From Mesorhizobium atlanticum (GTDB lineage Bacteria > Pseudomonadota > Alphaproteobacteria > Rhizobiales > Rhizobiaceae), in the NCBI RefSeq assembly GCF_003289965.1, contig NZ_QMBQ01000002.1, positions 558,001 to 622,000 of the forward strand: a stretch of DNA of 64,000 nt. Reading direction: 5' to 3'. Every line of letters starts with the position of its first letter. The first letter of the stretch is position 1. This document shows, piece by piece, positions 26,430 through 34,236 of the stretch. The notes under the pieces were generated by a model, which made no database searches, was not told the origin of the DNA, and was given only the letters and a program-made list of their open reading frames with translations. The position numbers and the translations under genes were made by a program.

Positions 26430-26519
26430 GGAAGCCTCCTGCTCGATGGGTATGCCGCTATCATTTGGATAGTGATATTCTGTTGTCTAGTATGTACCTT
26501 TTCTATATATAGGCACCTT

Positions 26520-26918
26520 ATGGATAGTGAAGACGACTCCCCACTCGGCTACGATGCGTTCCGGCGCACCTGCCCGTCGCACACCGTGCTCGAGATGCTG
26601 GCCAGCAAATGGGTTTATCTTACCGTCTGCGCATTGCGGCGCGGCCGGCTGCGCAATGGCGAGCTGGCGCGCAAGATGGAAGGCATCACGCCCAAAATGC
26701 TGACGCAGACGCTGCGCGTGCTGGAGCGCGACGGTCTTGTGCGGCGTGAGGTGTTTCCCGTCATTCCGCCGCGCGTGGAGTATGAGCTTACGGAGCTTGG
26801 CCAGAACCTGGCGGGGCTGCTCAGCCAAATCCGATCCTGGGCCGAAGAGCATGCGCCGGAAATCAAAGAAGCCCGCGGCCGGGCATCGGCTGATCATGAT
26901 GAGATGGCCGCGTCCTGA
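26520..26918 (+). CDS. HxlR-family transcriptional regulator
   Basis: A 132-residue winged-helix regulator with the HxlR pattern: a cysteine near the N-terminus (FRRTCPSHTVLEMLASKWVY), then LRNGELARKMEGITPKMLTQ and LRVLERDGLVRREVFPVIPP with RVEYELTELG. The family senses aldehydes, quinones or oxidants through that Cys. ATG 26520 gives the standard start; the upstream ORF extension is AT-rich promoter sequence. The divergent quinone reductase gene is the likely target. Confidence 0.9.
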   Translation: MDSEDDSPLGYDAFRRTCPSHTVLEMLASKWVYLTVCALRRGRLRNGELARKMEGITPKMLTQTLRVLERDGLVRREVFPVIPPRVEYELTELGQNLAGLLSQIRSWAEEHAPEIKEARGRASADHDEMAAS

Positions 26919-27020
26919 AGCAGGCGGCGAGGCCGATTCGACCGGTTGGCGGTGCTGAAGCTGCGGGCCGGCTGCCTCGGCTCGACATGTCTCCCGCAAT
27001 GACTGCAAATATGCCGGCGA

Positions 27021-27398
27021 TCAGCCGATCATGGCGCTGCGGCCGCTCGTTTCGGCGTCGCGGATCTTGGTGTCGCGCGATTCCAGCATCTCCGCCTTGG
27101 AAAGCTCCGCTTCAGCTTCGCCAAGTAATGATTCGGCGGTGCTTCGCTGCTGGGCGAGGTCGCTTTGTGAATTTCTAAGGTTGTCGCGGCGAAGGCGGGC
27201 CGCCTTGGCGAAGGTCGGATAGGCGAAATGGTTGATGTCAGTGATGCCGGCTTTCTTCTCCTCGGCGATGATCTGCGCCTCCAGCTCGACGGCCATGCGT
27301 TCGAACTCGGCTATCATCATGTCCAGCTGCAAGAGCTGCCGCCGCTTCTCATTCACCTGAAATTGTTTCAGCCGAACGAGGTTTTCACGTGACTTCAT
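27021..27398 (-). CDS. FliJ-like coiled-coil protein
   Basis: A 125-residue, highly helical protein (MKSRENLVRLKQFQVNEKRR, then QLLQLDMMIAEFERMAVELE). Length and heptad pattern fit FliJ, the soluble flagellar export chaperone that links the export ATPase to the gate. A FliJ-type gene divergent from ctrA is the usual arrangement in related Rhizobiales. ATG 27398 is chosen; the longer frame would enter the ctrA regulatory region. It shares a 448-base intergenic region with ctrA. Confidence 0.8.
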   Translation of the reverse strand: MKSRENLVRLKQFQVNEKRRQLLQLDMMIAEFERMAVELEAQIIAEEKKAGITDINHFAYPTFAKAARLRRDNLRNSQSDLAQQRSTAESLLGEAEAELSKAEMLESRDTKIRDAETSGRSAMIG

Positions 27399-27615
27399 GA
27401 CTCGAAACTCCGCAAACGCACACCTGCAATACCGTCCAGTCCGCCCGGAACGACCCAAGCGCTGCCCGTTTCCCCCGGCTTTCCCTGGGCTATAGGAAAC
27501 AAAGCCCTAAAGATTTTTGCCGGCGGTAACCATTCGTTTACGGGCATTGTTAATCATACGGGCGAGGACTTAAGGCCGGGTAAAAATTCCGGCTTCGGCG
27601 AAAGCCCGGGCCAGC

Positions 27616-27692
27616 GAGTCTCTGGAGTCACTTAGGCTGACTTTTTGATGTGGTGCATTAGCGGTTTGCGTCTGTGATTCATTATTAGATTC
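27616..27692 (+). promoter_or_regulatory. GANTC (CcrM) site cluster in the ctrA upstream region
   Basis: Four GANTC sites lie within 77 bases: 27616-27620, 27625-27629, 27676-27680 and 27688-27692. A fifth is at 27399-27403 beside the FliJ-like start. CcrM adenine methylation of such a site controls the ctrA P1 promoter in Caulobacter. A TTAACC half-site, as bound by CtrA, is at about 27755-27760, in keeping with autoregulation. The whole 27399-27846 gap holds no gene. Confidence 0.6.
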
Positions 27693-27846
27693 AAGTGGGT
27701 GTAGAAAGGGGTTAAAAAATCTGGTATCGTGGACGACACGAAATTAGGATTTGTTAACCAGTCGGTGGCACCTTCTGTTCAGGCAATCACTGCTCCGGGT
27801 CCCGGACGGGTCGTGACACGGCCCGGCAGCAGAAAAGGGGAATGAA

Positions 27847-28542
27847 ATGCGTGTTCTGCTGATTGAAGATGACAGTGCAACCGCACAGAGCATCGAATTG
27901 ATGCTGAAATCGGAGAGCTTCAACGTCTATACGACCGATCTCGGCGAAGAAGGTGTCGACCTCGGCAAGCTCTACGATTACGACATCATCCTTCTGGATC
28001 TCAATCTCCCCGACATGTCGGGTTATGAAGTCCTGCGCACGCTGCGCCTCTCCAAGGTCAAGACACCGATTCTGATCCTGTCCGGCATGGCCGGCATCGA
28101 GGACAAGGTGCGCGGCCTCGGCTTTGGTGCCGACGATTATATGACCAAGCCCTTTCACAAGGACGAACTGGTGGCGCGCATCCACGCCATCGTGCGCCGC
28201 TCCAAGGGCCACGCCCAGTCGGTCATCACCACGGGCGACCTGGTGGTCAATCTCGACGCGAAGACGGTCGAAGTCGGTGGGCAGCGCGTGCACCTGACCG
28301 GCAAGGAATATCAGATGCTGGAGCTGCTCTCGCTGCGCAAGGGCACCACGCTCACCAAGGAAATGTTCCTCAACCATCTTTACGGTGGCATGGACGAGCC
28401 GGAGCTGAAGATCATCGACGTCTTCATCTGCAAGCTGCGCAAGAAGCTGGACGCGGCGTCCGGCGGCCAGAACTACATCGAGACAGTGTGGGGCCGCGGC
28501 TATGTGCTGCGCGAGCCGGAAGATATCCGCGTCAGCGCCTGA
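27847..28542 (+). CDS. ctrA: Cell-cycle response regulator CtrA
   Basis: A 231-residue OmpR-family master regulator. The receiver domain begins [20 protein letters not shown], with phospho-acceptor Asp51 in [19 protein letters not shown] and the Lys in [13 protein letters not shown]. The DNA-binding winged helix contains [20 protein letters not shown] and the end [12 protein letters not shown]. CtrA controls replication initiation, motility, division and polar development. Its C-terminus lacks the AA degradation tag of Caulobacter, ending DIRVSA instead. It is flanked by regulators of its activity (SciP upstream, ChpT downstream). Confidence 0.97.
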   Translation: MRVLLIEDDSATAQSIELMLKSESFNVYTTDLGEEGVDLGKLYDYDIILLDLNLPDMSGYEVLRTLRLSKVKTPILILSGMAGIEDKVRGLGFGADDYMTKPFHKDELVARIHAIVRRSKGHAQSVITTGDLVVNLDAKTVEVGGQRVHLTGKEYQMLELLSLRKGTTLTKEMFLNHLYGGMDEPELKIIDVFICKLRKKLDAASGGQNYIETVWGRGYVLREPEDIRVSA

Positions 28543-28567
28543 GCGATCAAAGCGCCTTGAGACAGAG

Positions 28568-28593
28568 AACCCGGCTCAAGCCGGGTTTTTTGT
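28568..28593 (+). terminator. Rho-independent terminator after ctrA
   Basis: An eight-base stem, AACCCGGC/GCCGGGTT, with a TCAA loop, followed by TTTTTTG. It lies 26 bases after the ctrA stop and just before the convergent response regulator gene. Confidence 0.9.
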
Positions 28594-28613
28594 TTGGAAT
28601 CGGTCCCTGCGAA

Positions 28614-28982
28614 TCAGGCGGCTATCTTCAGGAAGCGGAAGCTCTCGAGCAGTTGCGCACGGTTGAAGGGCTTCAGCAGATAGCCCTGGGCGCCGGCTCG
28701 CTTGGCGCGCATGATGGCCGCGGCATCGACCTCGATCAGCGAGACCAGGATCTGCGGCTTGATAGGAGCTTCTATAGCGCGGATGCGGCGAATAAGGTCC
28801 ACGGCCGGGACGTCGGCCAGCCCGCCGTCGATGACGATGACATCCGGCATGTCGTCGGCGCAGATTTCGGTTGCCTCGATCCCGGTCGACGCCTCGACGA
28901 CAATCATGTCCGAGCCGCCAAGAATACGTTTTGCGACCTTCCTGATGACGCTCGAATCATCGACGAACAGGCAGCGCTTCAT
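28614..28982 (-). CDS. CheY-like single-domain response regulator next to chpT
   Basis: A 122-residue receiver: acidic pair D8-D9 in CLFVDDSSVIRKVAKRIL, Asp52 in VIVIDGGLADVPAVDLIRR, Ser in QILVSLIEVD, and Lys in YLLKPFNRAQLL. ATG 28982 follows AGAGGACC. It does not resemble CpdR in sequence. It lies between ctrA and chpT on the minus strand, the same orientation as chpT (229 bases apart), so it might receive phosphate from ChpT; that is inference from position. It converges with ctrA. Confidence 0.85.
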   Translation of the reverse strand: MKRCLFVDDSSVIRKVAKRILGGSDMIVVEASTGIEATEICADDMPDVIVIDGGLADVPAVDLIRRIRAIEAPIKPQILVSLIEVDAAAIMRAKRAGAQGYLLKPFNRAQLLESFRFLKIAA

Positions 28983-29211
28983 GTCCGGGTCCTCTTTGCC
29001 ATCTGCCGAACCGGCAACCTCCGGGTAACAGGGCAGCACCATAGGCCAATCTGGTAAAGAAGCCGAAAAGCCGTTAGGTAAAGTTTTTCCAAAGAGGCGT
29101 TTCATGCCCTCCCGAACCCTGGCCCGGCTGTCGCAACGGATGCAAACATTGGCGCGCCTGCACCGCGGGCGCAAGCATCATGGATAAGCGATGCTGTAGC
29201 GTTTCTTGATA

Positions 29212-29841
29212 TTATTCAGCCCTGAGCACGATCTCGTCGGCGGTCGCGTGGATCGAGATCGTCATGTTGGCCTCGCGCGCCAGGAGCAGCGTATAGTAAG
29301 GCTGGACCGAATGGGCGTCGATCGGCTCCTCGGGCTTATGGCCGGAATGCAGTTCGAGGAATTTCGGCGGCACACGCAGCATCGGACCACTGGCCGACAG
29401 CGAAAAGCGCGGTTCGGTTTCGAGATTCTCCAGCGTGATCACCAGCTTGCCGCCGCGCGGGATCGCCGCATGGGCGACAAGAATGAGGTTGAGCAGCAGC
29501 TTGACCTTGTTCTTGGGCAGCAGCGCGCGCGAGCCGTTCCATACCAGTTCCGGTTTTTCATTCTTCAAGAAGGCGATGGCCACGGCCTCGGCATCACCGG
29601 TGTCGATCATCATGCCGGCGGAACCCGCGGCGCCAAAAGCGATGCGGGCAAACTGCAGCCGTGCCGAGGCGTTTTTGGCGCTCTGGCGAATGAGCTTCAT
29701 GGCGTCTTCGTCGGCGCCGCCTTCATCGAGCAGTTCCAGGCCGTTGTTGATTGCGCCGACCGGCGAAATGATGTCGTGGCAGACGCGGCTGCAAAGCAGC
29801 GCCGCAAGATCGGGCGCGGAAAGCGTGAAGAGCTCGGCCAT
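29212..29841 (-). CDS. chpT: Histidine phosphotransferase ChpT
   Basis: A 209-residue phosphotransferase that passes phosphate from the hybrid kinase CckA to CtrA and CpdR. The phosphorylated His22 is in SRVCHDIISPVGAINNGLEL, the dimerisation helix; the rest forms a degenerate ATPase-like domain (KVKLLLNLILVAHAAIPRGG). It lacks the ATP-binding N/G boxes of true kinases, as expected. It is close to its target gene ctrA, an arrangement common in Rhizobiales. Confidence 0.9.
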   Translation of the reverse strand: MAELFTLSAPDLAALLCSRVCHDIISPVGAINNGLELLDEGGADEDAMKLIRQSAKNASARLQFARIAFGAAGSAGMMIDTGDAEAVAIAFLKNEKPELVWNGSRALLPKNKVKLLLNLILVAHAAIPRGGKLVITLENLETEPRFSLSASGPMLRVPPKFLELHSGHKPEEPIDAHSVQPYYTLLLAREANMTISIHATADEIVLRAE

Positions 29842-30180
29842 CGGTGAAATCCCTGCTTAAGTCACTTGTTCATGGCCGAGCAACCGTTCTCGCGCCCGCC
29901 CACACGAATCACGCGCCTTTCCAAGGCCTTCTGAATACACAGCGCCTGAGCGCGCAGCAACAAATCCAAAATTGCCGAGGGTGAAAATGGCGCGTTTACA
30001 GGGGGAAAACCGGTGGTGGGGGCTAAAGCTCAGCCTTCGAACCGCCATCTTCGTGTGGAAGCTTAATGGTTGAAAAAGGATTACGGCATAGTTTGCCCGT
30101 GATAGCCACCCTGAACGGCCGCCAAGAGCCGCAAGGGTGCGAGGCGTCGGCGAAAGTGCTCCCTGACGGAGATTGGAAGC
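29842..30180. other. Intergenic region between chpT and eipA
   Basis: A divergent 340-base gap that must hold both promoters. A perfect CtrA box was not seen, though TTAA-containing half-sites occur near 30063. No RNA gene or repeat was recognised. Confidence 0.45.
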
Positions 30181-30762
30181 ATGTTTTCCCGATACTACGA
30201 CCGGACATTCGTCCGTGTCCTCACCATGACCATCACACTCCTGGGGGCTTTGGTCCTTTCGACCGCGGCATCGCGGGCTCAACAGTACACAGCGCAGGAA
30301 ATCATCGATTCCGGTCATAAATTCTTCGGCGAGACATCCGGTGGCTTGGCCACCGTCGTCGAGAAGATATTCGCGTCCTACGGCCTGCCGAACGGCTACC
30401 TGCTGGGCGAGGAGGGATCCGGGGCCCTCATCGGCGGCCTGACCTATGGCGAGGGGACGCTCTACACCAAGAACGCCGGCGACCATAAGGTGTTCTGGCA
30501 AGGGCCGTCGCTCGGCTGGGACTTCGGCGGCGAGGGCTCTCGGGTGATGATGCTGGTCTATAATCTCGACGACATCAGCAGCCTCTACAACCGCTTCGGC
30601 GGCGTGGCCGGGTCCGCTTATGTCATAGCCGGCGTGGGCTTCAACGTGCTGCAGAGCAACCGCGTGCTGATCGTGCCGATCCGCACCGGCGTCGGCGCCC
30701 GCCTCGGAGTCAATCTCGGCTATCTGAAGCTCACCGAAAGACCGACCTGGAACCCGTTCTGA
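30181..30762 (+). CDS. eipA: Envelope integrity protein A (DUF1134 lipid-fold periplasmic protein)
   Basis: A 193-residue secreted protein. A signal peptide runs to about residue 34 (VLTMTITLLGALVLSTAASR, cut near SRA-QQ). The mature DUF1134 domain contains GETSGGLATVVEKIFASYGL, GEGTLYTKNAGDHKVFWQG and the glycine-rich PIRTGVGARLGVNLGYLKL end. In Brucella, EipA is a periplasmic protein needed for envelope stress resistance and is directly controlled by CtrA. Its position beside chpT and ctrA fits that link. Confidence 0.9.
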   Translation: MFSRYYDRTFVRVLTMTITLLGALVLSTAASRAQQYTAQEIIDSGHKFFGETSGGLATVVEKIFASYGLPNGYLLGEEGSGALIGGLTYGEGTLYTKNAGDHKVFWQGPSLGWDFGGEGSRVMMLVYNLDDISSLYNRFGGVAGSAYVIAGVGFNVLQSNRVLIVPIRTGVGARLGVNLGYLKLTERPTWNPF

Positions 30763-30896
30763 TCGGGCTCTGCCCGTTACAATCGCTCGGACTGTGCTGA
30801 TCACGCCGTGGCAAGCTCTTGCCGCGGCGTTGAATTTCCGCCATGCCAAGGTGGCACAATCCAGCGATTGCCGCTCCGTAAAGTGGATAGCTCGCC

Positions 30897-32036
30897 TTGG
30901 TCCAGTCGGTCCTGTTCTTCGCACTCGGTTTCCTTTGCGCCGTTTTTCTGGTGTCGCTGATCGCGCCGGCGGTCTGGCGGCGGGCCGTCGTGCTGACGCG
31001 CAGACGCCTTGAGGCGTCGCTGCCGCTGACGCCTGCCGAGATCCAGGCGGACAAGGACCGGGTCCGGGCGGAATATGCAATGACGACGCGCCGGCTGGAG
31101 ATAACCGTCAAGAACCTGCAGGAGAAGGTGGCCGAGCAGGTGGTGGAGATCGCTCGCGGGCACGAGGCCTTGAAGGGGCTCGCGGTCGAAAAGAACGACA
31201 AGAATCAGGCGCTCTCCGATCTGCAGGCCAAAAATGCGGAGCTCAGGCAGCGCGAGGAGGAGTTGCACCGCATTTCTGAAAAGCACGCGCAGGCCGAGCG
31301 AGCGTTGGAGAAGCGCGCGCTGGAGCTGCAAAAGCTCGAGCAGATGTATGATGACGCCAGTTTCTCGTCCTCGAACCGCCAGATCGAGCTGGTTGCCCGC
31401 GAATCGGAACTGGAAAAACTCGCCAGCGACATCGCGTTGCTCAAAGGCCAGCGCAAGGAAGCGGACCGGCGCAACCAGGAGATCGCGTCGGAAAGCAAGG
31501 CCGCGCGCGAAGCGCTGAAGGTCGAAAAGAAGAAAACGGCCGAGCTCGAGAAGAAGGTGGAGCGGCTGCTCGCCACGCTTGCAGACCGTGAGGAGAAGCT
31601 CGACCGGCGCGACAAGGAGCTCGCTCGAATGCGCGAACGGTCAAAGGAGGCCGCCGTAAACGGCGTGGCGCAGCTTTCTGCAGGCGCCGATACGAAAAGT
31701 GACGATGTCGACAAGGCAATCGCCAGGCTGGAGGGCGACCGTGAACGACTGGAGGCGAGGCTGACGGCGCTGGCGCGCGAAAACAAGCGGCTGAAAACCG
31801 ACCTTGCCGCCTCTGGAGCAGCGAAATCCGAATCGGCGGGAGATCCGCGCTCCGGCGTCGGCCTTCGCGAGCAAATGAACGAACTGGCGGCCGAGGTCGT
31901 CAACCTGACGATGAAACTCGACGGGCCGGATTCCCCCATCGCCAAGGCCCTGGCGAGTGACGGGCAGCAAAACGGGCACGGCATCAGCCTTGCCGACCGC
32001 GTGAGGGCTTTGCAGAAGGCCGGCTCGTCCAACTGA
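30897..32036 (+). CDS. Membrane-anchored coiled-coil protein of unknown function
   Basis: A 379-residue protein with one N-terminal transmembrane helix (VLFFALGFLCAVFLVSLIA) followed by nearly 300 residues of coiled coil rich in Glu, Lys, Leu and Arg (ADKDRVRAEYAMTTRRLEIT onward). A short conserved C-terminal part holds LREQMNELAAEVVNLTMKLD and SLADRVRALQKA. The start is TTG 30897, which puts the membrane helix at residue 4; there is no ATG near it. The family is common in Rhizobiales and uncharacterised as far as I know; the shape suggests a scaffold on the inner membrane. Confidence 0.82.
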   Translation: MVQSVLFFALGFLCAVFLVSLIAPAVWRRAVVLTRRRLEASLPLTPAEIQADKDRVRAEYAMTTRRLEITVKNLQEKVAEQVVEIARGHEALKGLAVEKNDKNQALSDLQAKNAELRQREEELHRISEKHAQAERALEKRALELQKLEQMYDDASFSSSNRQIELVARESELEKLASDIALLKGQRKEADRRNQEIASESKAAREALKVEKKKTAELEKKVERLLATLADREEKLDRRDKELARMRERSKEAAVNGVAQLSAGADTKSDDVDKAIARLEGDRERLEARLTALARENKRLKTDLAASGAAKSESAGDPRSGVGLREQMNELAAEVVNLTMKLDGPDSPIAKALASDGQQNGHGISLADRVRALQKAGSSN

Positions 32037-32078
32037 GGAAGACGATCGCGGGGTGCTCCCGGATCGTTCCGTGGACTG

Positions 32079-32876
32079 CTACCGGGCGGAGAAGTGATGC
32101 AGGGCGATCGCCGAAGCCGCCGCGACGTTCAGGCTGTCGAAGCCTTCTGCCATGGCGATCCTTACCGTGTGCAGGCGGGTAAGCAAATCCGGCGGCAGGC
32201 CTTCGCCTTCAGTGCCGAGATAAAGCGCCAGTCTGGCGGAATGCTGCGCGGCCCGGATGTCGGTGGTGCCGCGCGGCGAGAGCGCGAACTGGCTGAAACC
32301 AAGCCGGTCGAGCGTGGCGGTGAAGGCTGCGGTATCGTCGAAGGACGCGAAGGGAACCTTCAGCGCCGCGCCGACGGAAATGCGGATTGCCTTGCGGTAA
32401 AGCGGATCGCAGCAGGTTCGGTCGAGCAGCACCGCGTCCGCGCCGAAGGCCGCGGCATTGCGGAAGATCGCCCCCATATTGTCGTGATTTGATATGCCGA
32501 CGAGGACGACAGCCAAGGCGTGCCGGGGCAGGCCCTGCAGCAGAAGCTCGGCGGGCGCCGGATCGCCGCGCATGCCGATCGCCAGGATGCCGCGATGCAT
32601 GTGGAAGCCGGCGATCCGGTCCATGACCTCACCGGCCGCGACATAGACCGGGAAATCCGAAGGCGCCTTGTGCAGGATCGGCTGCAGGCCCGCCAGCCGG
32701 TTTTCGAGGATCAGGGCCGACTCGGCGGCAAAGCGCCCTGCCGACAGCAATAGGTCCAGCACCACCTTGCCCTCGGCGACGAAGCGGCCATGGCGACCGA
32801 CGAGGTCACGCTCGCGGATGTCGAGATAGGCGGCGACGCGCGGGTCCCCAGGATCGTCGATAGGGATGATGTTCAT
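32079..32876 (-). CDS. TrmH/SpoU-family RNA 2'-O-methyltransferase
   Basis: A 265-residue SPOUT-class methyltransferase. The N-terminal substrate-binding part contains GRFVAEGKVVLDLLLSAG. The knotted catalytic domain has motif 1 ISNHDNMGAIFRNAAAFGAD, motif 2 LYLGTEGEGLP, and motif 3 IAMAEGFDSLNVAAASAIAL. It methylates ribose in rRNA or tRNA; the target cannot be decided from sequence. ATG 32876 gives the typical start. It is a single gene converging with the coiled-coil protein. Confidence 0.9.
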   Translation of the reverse strand: MNIIPIDDPGDPRVAAYLDIRERDLVGRHGRFVAEGKVVLDLLLSAGRFAAESALILENRLAGLQPILHKAPSDFPVYVAAGEVMDRIAGFHMHRGILAIGMRGDPAPAELLLQGLPRHALAVVLVGISNHDNMGAIFRNAAAFGADAVLLDRTCCDPLYRKAIRISVGAALKVPFASFDDTAAFTATLDRLGFSQFALSPRGTTDIRAAQHSARLALYLGTEGEGLPPDLLTRLHTVRIAMAEGFDSLNVAAASAIALHHFSAR

Positions 32877-32929
32877 ACAGGCCTCGCCCAAGATTGGTCA
32901 GCGAGGTAATGAGCCACTGGCGGCGCGGG

Positions 32930-33268
32930 TCAAGCCCCGGCGCGGCGCAACCGATAAGCCATCTGGGAGAGATCGCCGTCGCCGAAAATGCCTTCCAGCA
33001 TACGCAGCAATTCGCGCACCGCTTCGGATTTGCAGGAATAGTAGATCATCTGGCGGTCGCGCCGGGTCTCGACAAGATCGAGCGCCCTCAGCTTGGCGAG
33101 ATGCTGCGACAGCGCGGACTGGCTGAGTTGCACCTTTTCGGCAATGGCGCCGACCGACATTTCGCCGTCGATCAGATAGGCGACGATCAGCAGGCGCTTT
33201 TCGTTGCCCAGGAGAGTGAGAAACGCGGCGGCCGATTCCGCATTGGCGATTAATTTGTTTGAGATCAT
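32930..33268 (-). CDS. ArsR-family regulator, NolR-like
   Basis: A 112-residue winged-helix protein (AAAFLTLLGNEKRLLIVAYL, then GAIAEKVQLSQSALSQHLAK and RRDRQMIYYSCKSEAVRELL). The SQSALSQHLAKLRALDLVET recognition helix matches NolR, the rhizobial repressor of nodulation and other genes, very closely. Metal-ligand cysteines of classical ArsR proteins are absent; only one Cys is present. Whether it is the functional NolR or a paralogue cannot be decided here; no nod genes are in the window. Confidence 0.85.
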   Translation of the reverse strand: MISNKLIANAESAAAFLTLLGNEKRLLIVAYLIDGEMSVGAIAEKVQLSQSALSQHLAKLRALDLVETRRDRQMIYYSCKSEAVRELLRMLEGIFGDGDLSQMAYRLRRAGA

Positions 33269-33426
33269 AGATCCCCCAAGGGTCCTGGCTCATCCTGGCG
33301 CCAGGGGGCAATGGCGCCTGATTCCACAATGTTCAGATGTCGACAGGCGCTGCTGAATCAGCGCCATAACAAAGGTAGATCATTTCGTTTAAATCTCAAG
33401 CGTTGCTTTCGCCGGCGCGCGATCAA

Positions 33427-34197
33427 CTAACGCTCTTGCTCTGCCGCGCGTCCCGCCTTGGCCATCTCGACGAGCACCGAACGCAATTCGCGCGCCGCTT
33501 GCAAAGGCTGGGGAAAGAAGATCCTGCAGGTCGCGTCCGGGGCGGCGAGATCCATGCCGTCGGCATCGAAGCCGGTGACGATCCAGTCGTCGCCCACGGC
33601 GCCGCCGAAGTGACGGGCATAAAGGGCAATCGCGTCGCGATGGTCGGCATTCATGTGATCGAGTGCTGCCTGCTCGCTGCCGGCTAGTTCTTCGACAAGG
33701 GCGCCGCCGGTGATGAAATCATCGCGCTCGAGAAGATAGGCCTTGCCGAAGCCGCCATTCAGGCTGGCGCGTCCAGGCTCGAGCCGGAAGAACGAGAAAT
33801 CGCCGAGTCCGGCATAAAGCTTGGCCTTCGGATTGCGATTGAGGTAGCGGCGCTCGGCTCGGACCTGGTCGGCCGATCCCCGCTGAAGCCGTACGGCCCG
33901 GCATGCCAGGCTGATGCGCGGATAAGCCAGCGGGTCGCCCTTGCCAGGCTCGCCAAGCAGCAGCGAGCAGCGCGGATCGGCGACAAGCGCACCGGTGTGC
34001 GCGGACAGCATCGAGATCAGGATAAGCGGCGCGCCGTCGATGTCGGTGGCGACGCCGACCCTGCTCGCCAGCGGCGCGCCGGTGCCGGGCTCGATAACCG
34101 CGAGCGCGCCGAAACGCGCTGCTCGGATCAGGGTTTTCGCCAGCCTGATCGCTTCGGCGTCGGTCTGGCGAATGACATCTTTTTTCGGTTCGGTCAC
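33427..34197 (-). CDS. HugZ-type heme-utilisation/FMN-binding split-barrel protein
   Basis: A 256-residue protein with a pyridoxamine-phosphate-oxidase-like split barrel (FGALAVIEPGTGAPLASRVG; LILISMLSAHTGALVADPRC SLL region) followed by a DUF2470 C-terminal domain (EQAALDHMNADHRDAIALYA). This combination is the HugZ family, some members of which degrade heme; others are of unknown role. The MNADH motif is the family hallmark. No heme uptake genes are adjacent. Confidence 0.85.
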   Translation of the reverse strand: MTEPKKDVIRQTDAEAIRLAKTLIRAARFGALAVIEPGTGAPLASRVGVATDIDGAPLILISMLSAHTGALVADPRCSLLLGEPGKGDPLAYPRISLACRAVRLQRGSADQVRAERRYLNRNPKAKLYAGLGDFSFFRLEPGRASLNGGFGKAYLLERDDFITGGALVEELAGSEQAALDHMNADHRDAIALYARHFGGAVGDDWIVTGFDADGMDLAAPDATCRIFFPQPLQAARELRSVLVEMAKAGRAAEQER

Positions 34198-34236
34198 AGG
34201 CTCACCCGAGATAAGTTGATTTCTGTTCTCCGGTTA

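Noticed and set aside
28614..28982. Calling the small receiver next to chpT CpdR
   Set aside because: The sequence lacks the CpdR pattern around the phospho-site and C-terminus; only the CheY-like fold is supported.
29842..30180. CtrA binding box upstream of eipA
   Set aside because: Only weak TTAA half-sites without the seven-base spacing were found, so no operator is called although eipA is a known CtrA target in Brucella.
29857..31080. 407-codon minus-strand ORF across eipA and the coiled-coil gene start
   Set aside because: It opposes two well-supported genes and has low-complexity Arg/Pro/Ala composition typical of GC-rich shadow frames.
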